Shown here piece after piece: positions 1-8,210 of a stretch of 64,000 nucleotides of DNA. Under the pieces are notes generated by a model. That model was not told the DNA's origin and did no database searches. It was given only the letters and a program-made list of their open reading frames with translations. Each line of letters opens with the position of its first letter. Positions within the stretch are counted from its first letter, which is position 1. Both the position numbers and the translations under genes were made by a program. Source of the stretch: Rhizobiales bacterium dw_265 (GTDB lineage Bacteria > Pseudomonadota > Alphaproteobacteria > Micropepsales > Micropepsaceae); NCBI GenBank assembly GCA_018449595.1, contig JAAVUU010000001.1:372001-436000 (forward strand), in the 5' to 3' direction.

Positions 1-142
1 CGCTACTGCCGTTCGCTTCCATGCGCCTCTGCAACAGGTCGGAAAGAAATTCCTGCTTGCCGACGTCGAAATACAGGCCGAGCCACCGTGACACGAAGGC
101 CTGAAATCGCTCGACATCGGCGATGCAGGCGGTCGCTTTCAC
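1..142 (-). CDS. cheR: CheR-type chemotaxis methyltransferase, N-terminal part only
   Basis: Only the first 47 codons lie in the window; the gene runs off the left edge. The start is a GTG at 142, one base after the TGA of the preceding CheW-like gene, so the two are translationally coupled. The visible residues have the layout of the alpha-helical N-terminal domain of CheR: an aromatic-rich helix with Phe-Gln-Ala-Phe, a Gly-Leu-Tyr-Phe turn and the Leu-Leu-Gln-Arg-Arg-Met segment. CheR methylates glutamates of chemoreceptors using S-adenosylmethionine. The catalytic domain is not visible, so the call rests on the short N-terminus and on the cheW neighbour. Confidence 0.6.
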   Translation of the reverse strand, partial: MKATACIADVERFQAFVSRWLGLYFDVGKQEFLSDLLQRRMEANGSS

Positions 143-143
143 C

Positions 144-578
144 TCACGCCTCCTGCAAAGCGAGAGCGTCTTGCATCTGCTCCGGCAGCAACCGGGCAGC
201 CCGCAATACCAGCAGAAATGCCTCGTCCAGCGTGGCGATGTCCGCGATAACGGAGGTGGTGGCTTCCCGAAGCAGCGGCGGAAGCTGCTGAAGGGAGGCC
301 GAAGAAATATCCTGAACGCCTACGACCGCTTCGACGGCCAGGGCAACACAGCGCTCGCCGATGCGCAAAGTGAGAAATCTTGTTGTCCTCGGCGCGTCTT
401 CCGCTCCCAGAACGGCTCCCACATCGACGACCGGAATAACTGCTCCGCGAACAAGGCAAAGCCCCAGCACAAAGGCGGGCATATCGGCCAGCGCTTCAAC
501 GGGAAGAGGCCGCATCGTCTCCACTATTTGAGACGCCGGCAGCGCGCACAAGCGGCTTCTTGCCTTGAACAGCACCAT
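144..578 (-). CDS. cheW: CheW-like chemotaxis coupling protein
   Basis: A protein of about 144 residues with the beta-barrel pattern of CheW: an N-terminal strand ending in Cys-Ala-Leu-Pro, a Val-Glu-Thr-Met-Arg-Pro segment, a central Arg-Gly-x-Val-Ile-Pro-Val-Val-Asp turn that is the family signature, then Val-Gly-Val-Gln-Asp near the C-terminus. CheW links chemoreceptors to the CheA kinase. The chosen ATG at 578 starts directly at the first strand. An in-frame TTG at 614 would add 12 residues, but its GGGG Shine-Dalgarno sequence would touch the start codon. The cheR start overlaps its end. Lone CheW domains can also serve non-flagellar Che-like pathways. Confidence 0.75.
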   Translation of the reverse strand: MVLFKARSRLCALPASQIVETMRPLPVEALADMPAFVLGLCLVRGAVIPVVDVGAVLGAEDAPRTTRFLTLRIGERCVALAVEAVVGVQDISSASLQQLPPLLREATTSVIADIATLDEAFLLVLRAARLLPEQMQDALALQEA

Positions 579-958
579 CAAGGACGGGTTTCCGGGTGCG
601 CCGCTCAAATACAACCCCTTTCATTCCCGATTCCCGCCCGGCGATCCCGGAGCAATCCCTCACAATAGCAATATGGAATCGCATGGGACGGCCAATCCGC
701 AGACCTGGAAAAGACGCGGCCAGAAACCATCCGTGTTCCTTCGGCCGCGGCTGCCCCTCGCAGAGGCCTGGCTTTTTATTGTCCCGGAAAACCCGGGCTG
801 CACGACCCAGCCCAATTCGATAATTGTTTCTTTACCTCAAAAGCCGATTATTAAAATCGGGTTATTCATCTAAGATGAACAGTAGGGCGATTCCAAGTCC
901 CCACCTAAGGGTAATTGGGATTGGTTGTGTCTGTTTGTCTCAAACGCCGAGGTCATAG
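579..958. other. Divergent intergenic region between cheW and the FixJ-type regulator
   Basis: About 380 bases carrying the promoters of two divergent units. A small GC hairpin (CCGGG-type arms) lies at 783-797. The stretch from about 840 to 930 is more AT-rich and should hold the regulator promoter, but no convincing -35/-10 pair stands out. No conserved small gene is visible on either strand. Confidence 0.4.
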
Positions 959-1579
959 ATGCCCCATGACGCGACGGTTTTTGTAGTGGACGACCATGAC
1001 GGCGTGCGTGCATCGCTGCGCGCATTTCTGGAGGCGGTCGGATTGCACGTCGCGGACTACGCATCGGCGGATGTTTTTCTGGAGCAGACGACCGCGGAAC
1101 GCGGTGATTGCATCCTGGTGGACATGCGCATGCCGGGGATGACAGGTCTGGAATTGCGGGAAGAACTGACGCGGCGCGGAAGCGCTGTACCTGTCATTAT
1201 TATAACGGGACACGCCGACGTGTCGTTGGCCGTCAAAGCCATGAAGGCCGGCGCCGCGGATTTCATCGAAAAGCCCTACGACAACGACACTTTGCTCGAC
1301 AGCGTCAGGCGAGCATTGGAGGTGAGCGGCCATGCGCGGGTGCAGGCTGAGGAAGCCAAAGCCGCGACGGGCCTTATCATGCTGCTGACCGACCGCGAGC
1401 GCGATGTCCTGAGCCGACTGGTGCTTGGGCAATCCAACAAGATCGTTGCCCACGAACTGGGTATTTCGCCCCGCACCGTCGAGGTCCACCGTGCCCGCAT
1501 CCAGAGCAAGCTGCAGGTGCGCGGCTTGTCGGACCTGGTGCGAATCGTGCATGCCGCCGAAATGCGCGAACCGGTCTAA
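959..1579 (+). CDS. FixJ/NarL-type two-component response regulator
   Basis: A 206-residue protein with a receiver domain at residues 5-120 and a LuxR-type helix-turn-helix at about 140-200. The acidic pair Asp11-Asp12, the phosphoacceptor Asp55 in Val-Asp-Met-Arg-Met-Pro-Gly, a Thr in Ile-Thr-Gly-His and the Lys of Glu-Lys-Pro are all present, so phosphorylation should work. The output domain has the Leu-Thr-x-Arg-Glu-Arg-Asp-Val-Leu start and the Thr-Val-Glu-Val-His-Arg recognition helix typical of FixJ. It is followed after 60 bases by a second receiver protein on the same strand. No sensor kinase is adjacent, so the signal is unknown. Confidence 0.9.
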   Translation: MPHDATVFVVDDHDGVRASLRAFLEAVGLHVADYASADVFLEQTTAERGDCILVDMRMPGMTGLELREELTRRGSAVPVIIITGHADVSLAVKAMKAGAADFIEKPYDNDTLLDSVRRALEVSGHARVQAEEAKAATGLIMLLTDRERDVLSRLVLGQSNKIVAHELGISPRTVEVHRARIQSKLQVRGLSDLVRIVHAAEMREPV

Positions 1580-1639
1580 GTAGAAATTACTTATGTTGCC
1601 GGACTGGCGAACTCGATAAGTCTTTGGGACAATGCGCAA

Positions 1640-2038
1640 ATGCACCCCAGAGTTGTCGTGAAAGATTTGACTGGCAAAATCGTTTGGGTTGTTGACGACA
1701 CCGAATCGATACGAACCTCCGTTCGCGCGGTTTTGGAGGCTCGAAGCCACAACGTGCGTACCTGCGCATCCGCGAGCGAATTCCTTCAGCAATTCGTGCC
1801 CGGCGAGGCCGGGTGCCTCATCGTCGATTTCCAGATGCCGGGGCTGACTGGACTGGAGCTCTTGAAACAATTGAGGGTCTCAGGCCACACTTTGCCGGTC
1901 ATAGTCGTCACGGGCGCAGGCGACGCCACATTGGCAAAACGCATCGTGGAGAGCGGTGCAATAGCGATGCTTCCCAAGCCTGTCGATGCCAGTCATCTCG
2001 TCACGCTGGTCGAGCAAGCGCTTTCAACCCAACGATAG
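1640..2038 (+). CDS. Single-domain response regulator (receiver only)
   Basis: 132 residues, a complete receiver domain with no output domain. Conserved residues are the acidic pair Asp19-Asp20, phosphoacceptor Asp63 in Val-Asp-Phe-Gln-Met-Pro-Gly, Thr91 and Lys113 in Pro-Lys-Pro. Proteins like this act through protein contacts, for example CheY-like motor control, phosphorelay or phosphate sink. It is co-directional with the FixJ-type gene 60 bases upstream, and its receiver resembles FixJ-type receivers, so a role tuning that partner is plausible. The chemotaxis genes at the left edge make a CheY role an alternative. Confidence 0.85.
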   Translation: MHPRVVVKDLTGKIVWVVDDTESIRTSVRAVLEARSHNVRTCASASEFLQQFVPGEAGCLIVDFQMPGLTGLELLKQLRVSGHTLPVIVVTGAGDATLAKRIVESGAIAMLPKPVDASHLVTLVEQALSTQR

Positions 2039-2411
2039 CCTTTCTTTCTGCGGCTCCCCGCAACGGTTGAAACGTCTCATGTGGCATTTTGTGCAGATAC
2101 CGGCATGCCGGCTTTGACGGCGGCGGGCGCTACGTCTTCATCGTCCGCCGATGTGTCCGTGACAGGCGCATGCCGGCATCCGCTTCACATCGGCGCCCCG
2201 CAACCGCCCATCGATGATCTTGGGGCCGGCGCTGCCACAGGCGAAAGCCCCCCCGTATCTGTCCCACCCGCTAACCCTCTCGAAACCGTCATGTTTCGGC
2301 TTCATCAAAACTGTCTCATTTTGTCCAGCCCGATTGATACTTTGCCGCGCCGCACTACGATGCCGAAGCGGGAACCCGTGCAGGCCAGCTTTTCCGGATT
2401 CGCCCAACACC
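2039..2411. other. Intergenic region before the RND efflux operon
   Basis: About 370 bases without a credible gene. It contains a perfect 12-base palindrome (CCGGCATGCCGG) at 2100-2111, and the ten bases GCATGCCGGC occur twice, at 2103-2112 and 2168-2177. These may be binding sites for an efflux regulator, but no regulator gene is adjacent. An open frame continues upstream of the membrane-fusion gene start, but its translation lacks family similarity. Confidence 0.35.
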
Positions 2412-3647
2412 ATGACCAAACTTGATGACATGACACCCCGGCGCAGGCACCAGATATTCGCGGCGCTGGGGGTGGCGGCGGTGGCGCTGGTCGTCTGGGT
2501 GATCTTCCGTCCCCGGCAGCAACCGCCCGCGGCGCCGCACGCCGTGCCGGTCACGGTCGCGACGGCGGCCGCCGGGAATGTTCCGGTTTCGATCAACGCT
2601 CTTGGCGCGGCGCAAGCCTGGACCGGCGTCACGATCTTCGCCCAGGTCAGCGGCAAGCTGCTGCGGGTAAATTTCACGGAAGGCAGCGACGTCAAGGCCG
2701 GCGAAGTGCTCGCCGAGATCGACCCTGCGCCCTATCAGGCGGTCCTCCTCCAGGCGCAGGGCGCGCTGAAACGTGACCAGGCGGCCCTCGCCGAGGCCCG
2801 CCTCGACCTGGCGCGCTACCGGGCATTGCAGGCACAGAACGCCATCGCCACCCAACAGGTCGATACCCAGGCGGCCCTGGTGCAGCAGGACGAAGGCGTC
2901 GTGGAAACCGACAAGGGCCAGGTCGCGGCGGCCCAGGTCAATCTGGGCTGGTGCCATATCGTCTCGCCCATCACCGGACGCGTCGGCGTGCGGCTGGTCG
3001 ATCCCGGCAACCTGGTCAGCGCCGGCGGCTCGGTCAGCAGCGTGCCCAGCACCGCGGCGCCCACCAACAATTCCAGCAGTTCGGGCGGCGGAGGATCGGG
3101 CATCGTGGTCGTCAACCAGATCGAACCCATCGCCGTCACCTTCACGGTGCCGGAAGGCGATTTCCAGCGGCTTTCGGAGGTCTCGCAGGGCTTCCGCGTG
3201 TCGTTGGCCACCGTCGCCCTCAGCCAGGAGACGGGGGCCGAGCTGGATGCGGGCGAACTCAGCATCGCCGACAACCGCGTCAATCCCGCGACCGGGACGG
3301 TCGAACTGAAGGCGCGCTTTCCCAATGCCCGGCATCGCCTGTGGCCCGGCCAGTTCGTCAATGTGCGGCTGACGCTTGAGACGCTGAAGGGCGTGGTCGC
3401 CATCCCGGCGGCGGCGGTGAATCGCGGCCCGCAGGGCAGCTTCGTCTATGTGGTGGGGGCGGACCACAAGGCGGCGCAACGGCCGGTCAAGTTGGGCTGG
3501 ACGCAAGGCGAGATGGCGGTGATCCAAAACGGCGTCAAGGCGGGCGACACGGTGGTGACCGACGGGCAGATGACGCTGAAGGACGGCTCGCTGGTGCATA
3601 TCGTGCCGGCGGCGAAGGCGGCCGCAACAGGAAAAGCCGCGCCGTGA
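2412..3647 (+). CDS. RND efflux membrane-fusion (periplasmic adaptor) protein, MdtA-like
   Basis: 411 residues. A single N-terminal membrane helix follows an Arg-Arg-Arg-His stretch, then beta-barrel and lipoyl half-motifs flank a coiled-coil hairpin (roughly residues 110-170, rich in Ala, Gln and Leu). The lipoyl segment with Gln-Val-Ser-Gly-Lys-Leu and the Asp-Pro-Ala-Pro-Tyr turn are typical of the HlyD/AcrA family. A Ser/Gly-rich insertion near residues 215-235 is unusual and probably a flexible loop. The ATG at 2412 begins just before the membrane helix. The gene overlaps the pump gene by four bases (GTGA), so the two are coupled. No TolC-type outer-membrane gene follows. Confidence 0.88.
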   Translation: MTKLDDMTPRRRHQIFAALGVAAVALVVWVIFRPRQQPPAAPHAVPVTVATAAAGNVPVSINALGAAQAWTGVTIFAQVSGKLLRVNFTEGSDVKAGEVLAEIDPAPYQAVLLQAQGALKRDQAALAEARLDLARYRALQAQNAIATQQVDTQAALVQQDEGVVETDKGQVAAAQVNLGWCHIVSPITGRVGVRLVDPGNLVSAGGSVSSVPSTAAPTNNSSSSGGGGSGIVVVNQIEPIAVTFTVPEGDFQRLSEVSQGFRVSLATVALSQETGAELDAGELSIADNRVNPATGTVELKARFPNARHRLWPGQFVNVRLTLETLKGVVAIPAAAVNRGPQGSFVYVVGADHKAAQRPVKLGWTQGEMAVIQNGVKAGDTVVTDGQMTLKDGSLVHIVPAAKAAATGKAAP

Positions 3648-6600
3648 ATATCGCCGCTCCGTTCATCCGCCGCCCCGTCGCCACGACCTTGATGTCGGTG
3701 GCGATCCTGCTGGTGGGCGCGGTGGGCTATTTCAAGCTGCCGGTGGCGGCGCTGCCCAATGTCGATTTCCCGACCGTCCAGGTCAGCACCGCCTTGCCCG
3801 GCGCCAGCCCGGAAACCATGGCCTCGAACGTGGCCACGCCGCTGGAGCGGCAATTCTCGCTGATCCCGGGCATCGTTCAGATGACCTCGGTCAATGCCCT
3901 GGGCACCACCAGCATCACCTTGCAGTTCGAACTGTCGCAGAACATCACCACCGATTTCGAGCAGGTGCAGGCCGCGATCAACGCCGCCAGCGCCCAGCTG
4001 CCCAGCAACCTGCCGGCCCAGCCCACCATCCGCCAGGTCAACCCGGCCGACGCGCCCATCATGATGCTGTCGCTGAGTTCCGACACCCTGCCGCTGGACC
4101 AGGTCGACAATTATGCCGACGTCATCCTGGCCCAGCAGGTCTCGCGCATCGACGGCGTCGGCCTGGTCAATATCGGCGGCCAGCAGAAACCGGCGGTGCG
4201 AATCCAGCTCGATCCCCGCAAGATTGCCGCCCGCGGCCTGCAGATCGACACCATCCGCACCCAGATCGTCGCCGCCACCACCAATGCGCCCAAGGGGTCG
4301 ATCATCGGCCCGCAGCGCGGCCTGACCGTCTATGCCAACGACCAGATTCTCGACGCGGGCCCATGGGACGACCTGGTGGTGGGCTATCAGGACGGCGCGC
4401 CGGTGCGCATCCGCGACATCGGCAAGGCCTATCAGAGTGTCGAGAACAACCAGATCGGCGCCTGGGTGTTTCCCGGCAAGGCCAGCACCGACCCGACCAT
4501 GAAGGCGCAGCAGAGCGTGCTTCTGATCATTTCCAAGGAACCCGGCGCAAACGTCATCGACACGGTCAACCGCATCCGCGCCGCCCTGCCCGGGCTGCAG
4601 GCCAATATCCCCCCCTCCATCGCCATTCACGTCCTGATGGACCGCACCCAGACCATCAGCGCCTCGGTGACCGACGTGAAGACCACTCTGCTGATCACCA
4701 TCGTGCTGGTGGTGATCGTCATCTTTCTGTTCCTGCTCAATCTGCGCGCCACGCTGGTGCCCAGCGCGGTGATCCCCCTGGCGCTATTGGGCGCCACGGC
4801 GGTGATGCTGCCGCTGGGCTTCAGCCTGGACAACCTGTCGCTGATGGCGCTCAGCATCGCCGTGGGCTTCGTGGTGGACGACGCCATCGTGATGGTGGAG
4901 GTGATCTGGCAGCATATTGAGCAAGGACAGGAGCCGTTCGAGGCCGCGCTGGCCGGTTCCGCCGAGATCAGCTTCACGGTGCTGTCGATCTCCATCTCGC
5001 TGATCGCGGTGTTCACGCCGCTGATGTTCATGGGCGGCGTGGTCGGGCTTCTGATGCGCGAATTCGCCTTCACCCTCAGCGCCGCGGTGCTGGTCTCGGT
5101 GGTGCTGACGCTGACGCTCACGCCCATGCTGTGCGGCCAGTTCCTCAAGCCGCCCAAGCCGCCGTCCAACCGCTTCACCAAGGCGATGGACCGGGGCTTC
5201 CGCAGCATGGAGACCCATTATGCCCAGGCGCTGGACGTGGTCCTGCGCCACAAATTTCCCACTTTGATCGTCTTTCTGGTCACCATCGCCGCCGCCGGGG
5301 TGCTCTACGCCACCGCCTCGACCGGCTTCTTCCCGCAACAGGATACCGGCTTCCTGTCCGGGGTGATGCTGACGTCGCAGGACGCCTCCTTCATCAAGAC
5401 GCGGCAGAAGATCCTGCAGGTCGGCCATGTCATCAGCCAGGATCCCGCCATCGCCGATTTCGGCATCTTTGTCGGCAGCGGCAGCGCCAACCAGGCCAAC
5501 ATGTATGTCGCCCTGAAACCCAAGAACAGCGGCCGCGATGTGACGGCGGACCAGGTCATTACCCGCCTGCGGCCCAAGCTGGCCCAGCTGGTTGGGGTGC
5601 AGACCTTCCTGCAGGCATCGCAGGACATCAATGTCGGCGGCCGCGCCGGCCAGGCGCAGTATCAATATACCCTGTCGGATTCCGACCTCGCCGAACTGGA
5701 TGCCTGGTCGCCCAAAATGCTGGCGGCCTTGCAGGAGTTGCCGGAACTGCGCGATGTGAGTTCCGACCAGCAATCCCAGGGCGGGGCGGTGAACCTCACC
5801 TTTGACCGGGCGGCGGCCGCACGCTTCGGCATTTCGCCCGCCAATATCGACGCCGCCGTCTATGAATTGCTGGGCCAGGATGAAGTGACGCAATATTTCA
5901 CCCAGCAGAACAGCTATCATGTGGTGATCGAGGGGCCGCCCGGCCTCCAGGCGACGCCCGAGCTGTTCAATTCGGTCTATCTGCTGTCGCCGACCACCGG
6001 CAAGACGGTGCCGCTGTCGCTGTTCGTGCGCGTCGATCCCAACGCCACCGGCAGCCTGACGGTCAACCACCAGGGCGAATTTCCGGCCGTCACCTTGTCG
6101 TTCAACCTGGCGCCCGGCGTGGCGCTGAGCCAGGCGACCCAGGCGGTGGAGGCGGTGCGCGAAAAGCTCAACGCCCCGGTGACCCTCAGCGGCGCCTTCC
6201 AGGGCACGGCCCAGGCCTTCCAGCAGTCGCTGGCGGACGAGCCCGTCCTGATCGGCGCGGCGCTGATCGCCGTCTATGTCATCCTGGGCGTGCTGTATGA
6301 AAGCTTCATCCATCCCCTCACCATCCTGTCCACCCTGCCCTCGGCCGGCGTCGGCGCCCTGCTGGCGCTGAAGGCGGCGGGACAGGATCTCAACGTGATC
6401 GGCATCATCGCCATCATCCTGCTGATCGGCATCGTCAAGAAGAACGGCATCATGATTGTCGACGTGGCGCTGCGGCTGGAACGGGAAAAGAACATGGAGG
6501 CGGAGGAAGCGGTGCGGATCGCCTCGCATCAACGGCTGCGCCCCATCCTGATGACCACCGCCTGCGCCGCGCTGGGCGGCATTCCCATGATCCTGATGAA

Positions 6601-6778
6601 CGGCACGGGATCGGAATTCCGCCAGCCGCTGGGCTATGCCATCGTCGGCGGCCTGGCGGTGTCGCAGGTGCTGACCCTGTTCACGACGCCGGTGATCTAT
6701 ATTTATCTCGACCGCCTGCGCAAGCGGAAGGCCAACGGCGAATCCGGAATCCCTGCCGCGGCGGCGACGGCGGAATAG
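3644..6778 (+). CDS. RND family efflux pump, inner-membrane transporter (MdtB/MdtC-like)
   Basis: 1044 residues, the usual size of hydrophobe/amphiphile efflux pumps. It begins Asn-Ile-Ala-Ala-Pro-Phe-Ile-Arg-Arg-Pro-Val with the first membrane helix, followed by two large periplasmic loops and twelve predicted helices. The helix-4 region contains Val-Gly-Phe-Val-Val-Asp-Asp-Ala-Ile-Val, the proton-relay Asp pair of AcrB/MdtB. The second half has Gly-Ile-Val-Lys-Lys-Asn-Gly-Ile, the matching relay Lys. Start codon is GTG at 3644, inside the end of the adaptor gene. Substrates cannot be deduced; MdtBC-type pumps export bile-salt-like compounds, metals and antibiotics. Confidence 0.93.
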   Translation: MNIAAPFIRRPVATTLMSVAILLVGAVGYFKLPVAALPNVDFPTVQVSTALPGASPETMASNVATPLERQFSLIPGIVQMTSVNALGTTSITLQFELSQNITTDFEQVQAAINAASAQLPSNLPAQPTIRQVNPADAPIMMLSLSSDTLPLDQVDNYADVILAQQVSRIDGVGLVNIGGQQKPAVRIQLDPRKIAARGLQIDTIRTQIVAATTNAPKGSIIGPQRGLTVYANDQILDAGPWDDLVVGYQDGAPVRIRDIGKAYQSVENNQIGAWVFPGKASTDPTMKAQQSVLLIISKEPGANVIDTVNRIRAALPGLQANIPPSIAIHVLMDRTQTISASVTDVKTTLLITIVLVVIVIFLFLLNLRATLVPSAVIPLALLGATAVMLPLGFSLDNLSLMALSIAVGFVVDDAIVMVEVIWQHIEQGQEPFEAALAGSAEISFTVLSISISLIAVFTPLMFMGGVVGLLMREFAFTLSAAVLVSVVLTLTLTPMLCGQFLKPPKPPSNRFTKAMDRGFRSMETHYAQALDVVLRHKFPTLIVFLVTIAAAGVLYATASTGFFPQQDTGFLSGVMLTSQDASFIKTRQKILQVGHVISQDPAIADFGIFVGSGSANQANMYVALKPKNSGRDVTADQVITRLRPKLAQLVGVQTFLQASQDINVGGRAGQAQYQYTLSDSDLAELDAWSPKMLAALQELPELRDVSSDQQSQGGAVNLTFDRAAAARFGISPANIDAAVYELLGQDEVTQYFTQQNSYHVVIEGPPGLQATPELFNSVYLLSPTTGKTVPLSLFVRVDPNATGSLTVNHQGEFPAVTLSFNLAPGVALSQATQAVEAVREKLNAPVTLSGAFQGTAQAFQQSLADEPVLIGAALIAVYVILGVLYESFIHPLTILSTLPSAGVGALLALKAAGQDLNVIGIIAIILLIGIVKKNGIMIVDVALRLEREKNMEAEEAVRIASHQRLRPILMTTACAALGGIPMILMNGTGSEFRQPLGYAIVGGLAVSQVLTLFTTPVIYIYLDRLRKRKANGESGIPAAAATAE

Positions 6779-6975
6779 TTTACCGCCTTTCAGCTATTGT
6801 CTTTCGCGGCGGACAGGTCGGGTCTATCGAGCGGGCCGGAGATGACAGCCGGTTATCAGATGGCCGCGGCAATGGCCGTGACCGGGCAGCCAGATCGCCC
6901 GTGCAATCTTGGTCGGGATTACGGGTGGCCGGCGCGCCTATAGCGATCCGATCTGGGTCGCAACCGGCCTGAGTC

Positions 6976-7230
6976 CTACCGGCCTCGGCTGACGACCCGT
7001 TCCAGCAGGGGCCGGAAATCCTCGAAGGTCTCCACACGCACGCCGGCGATCTTGCCGCCATCGTCCCATAGGCGGACACGCACCGCCTTCCGGTGAAAGG
7101 TCATACGAAAACCGGCGATCTCCGTCTCATTCATGAAGCCGCCCTGAAGCGACAGGCCATGTTTGGAAGCCGCGGAGAGCCGGTCGCAACAGGATCGGTC
7201 GCTTGGCGCACAGATTCCAACGGATGTCAT
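6976..7230 (-). CDS. Small protein of unknown function at the end of the sulfotransferase/hydroxylase operon
   Basis: 84 residues. The ATG at 7230 overlaps the TGA of the upstream hydroxylase gene by four bases, the same coupling used at two other junctions of this operon, which supports it as real. The C-terminal 50 residues (from an internal Met at 7134) are charged and strand-like, while the first 30 look less structured and could be a leader or an overextended start. No family is recognised. Possibilities include an accessory protein or a peptide substrate of the neighbouring enzymes; neither is shown by the sequence. Confidence 0.5.
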   Translation of the reverse strand: MTSVGICAPSDRSCCDRLSAASKHGLSLQGGFMNETEIAGFRMTFHRKAVRVRLWDDGGKIAGVRVETFEDFRPLLERVVSRGR

Positions 7231-8207
7231 TCGTCACGCACGCTCCGGCCGCGCGCACCCTCCGGCGGCCCGTCCGCGACGAGATACTGCAGCACGCGTT
7301 TTTCGAGCACCAGCAGCGCGCTGGCGTTGTTGGTCCGCATGACGAGCCCGTCGGCGAGCGGCTTCGCGGCCTCGCGCGCGGCGTCAGCCAGGCGCAGGAA
7401 GTCCGCTCGCGCCCGTCCGCCAGTGCCATGCAGCGCGCACAACTGACGCCAGTCTTGCACAAAACTCTCCAGCAGCACGCCGAACCGCGCGGCGCGCGCC
7501 TTAACTTCAACAGTATCCGCGGCGACGGCGAGTTCGGCACGCAGATCGTCGACCAGCAGCTGCACTTCGGCGGCAGGCATCACCGGCAGGCGCTGGTCAG
7601 TCTCGGTGAGCAGTTGCGGACGAATCCTGGGGTCCCAGGCGACCCTCCGCCATTGCTCGCGCGGCGGCGCCTGTCCGCAGGCGAACTGCCAGAACGCCGC
7701 CGTGCCGGTGGTGTCCGCAACCAGATGGATGCGATCCGCGCTGGCCTTGTTCTCGACATGGTGCCGGCGCCAGTTGTCGAAGATCCAGGCTTCGCCCGCG
7801 GCCATGTGCACGGATTGCCCGTCGCAATGGAAGCGCACCTGCGGCTCGGTGAAGATCGGGATGTGCAGCCGTACCCGCGTATGCCAGTGGTAATTGATAT
7901 CGGCATGCTCGGGCACGCCCGTGCCCGGCGCCAGGCGCATCAGCCGCGAGCGGCTCCATACCACGCCAAATCCCGCCAGGACCTGGCACAGGTAAGGCAT
8001 GGCGCCAAGCCATCGCGTCGGCAGCATCTGCCCATTGTGGGAATCCGTCTCAGCCCCGCCGGCGCTGATCAACCGCGCCGCGCTGTTGCCGGGCACGCGA
8101 TCCGGATGTGGTGCCCATGCCCCGGCCGGCAACGCCGCGACCTCAGCCTGCAGACGCTCCCCCTCGAAGAGCACGGGGAGCTGGAAGAAAGGGCGCGGCA
8201 GCCGCAT
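7227..8207 (-). CDS. Aspartyl/asparaginyl beta-hydroxylase family protein (AspH-like, 2OG-Fe(II))
   Basis: 326 residues. The central part carries the AspH jelly-roll pattern: Gly-Val-Pro-Glu-His-Ala-Asp (HxD iron ligands), then Arg-Leu-His-Ile-Pro, a Gly-Glu-Ala-Trp-Ile-Phe-Asp-Asn strand, the distal His in Arg-His-His-Val-Glu-Asn and an Arg for 2-oxoglutarate. Enzymes of this fold hydroxylate Asp or Asn side chains. The C-terminal third is extra, of unknown role and probably helical. It starts three bases after the TPR-sulfotransferase gene and overlaps the 84-residue gene. The target is unknown; the receptor or another surface protein or peptide is an inference from the operon. Confidence 0.72.
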   Translation of the reverse strand: MRLPRPFFQLPVLFEGERLQAEVAALPAGAWAPHPDRVPGNSAARLISAGGAETDSHNGQMLPTRWLGAMPYLCQVLAGFGVVWSRSRLMRLAPGTGVPEHADINYHWHTRVRLHIPIFTEPQVRFHCDGQSVHMAAGEAWIFDNWRRHHVENKASADRIHLVADTTGTAAFWQFACGQAPPREQWRRVAWDPRIRPQLLTETDQRLPVMPAAEVQLLVDDLRAELAVAADTVEVKARAARFGVLLESFVQDWRQLCALHGTGGRARADFLRLADAAREAAKPLADGLVMRTNNASALLVLEKRVLQYLVADGPPEGARGRSVRDE

Positions 8208-8210
8208 GGA

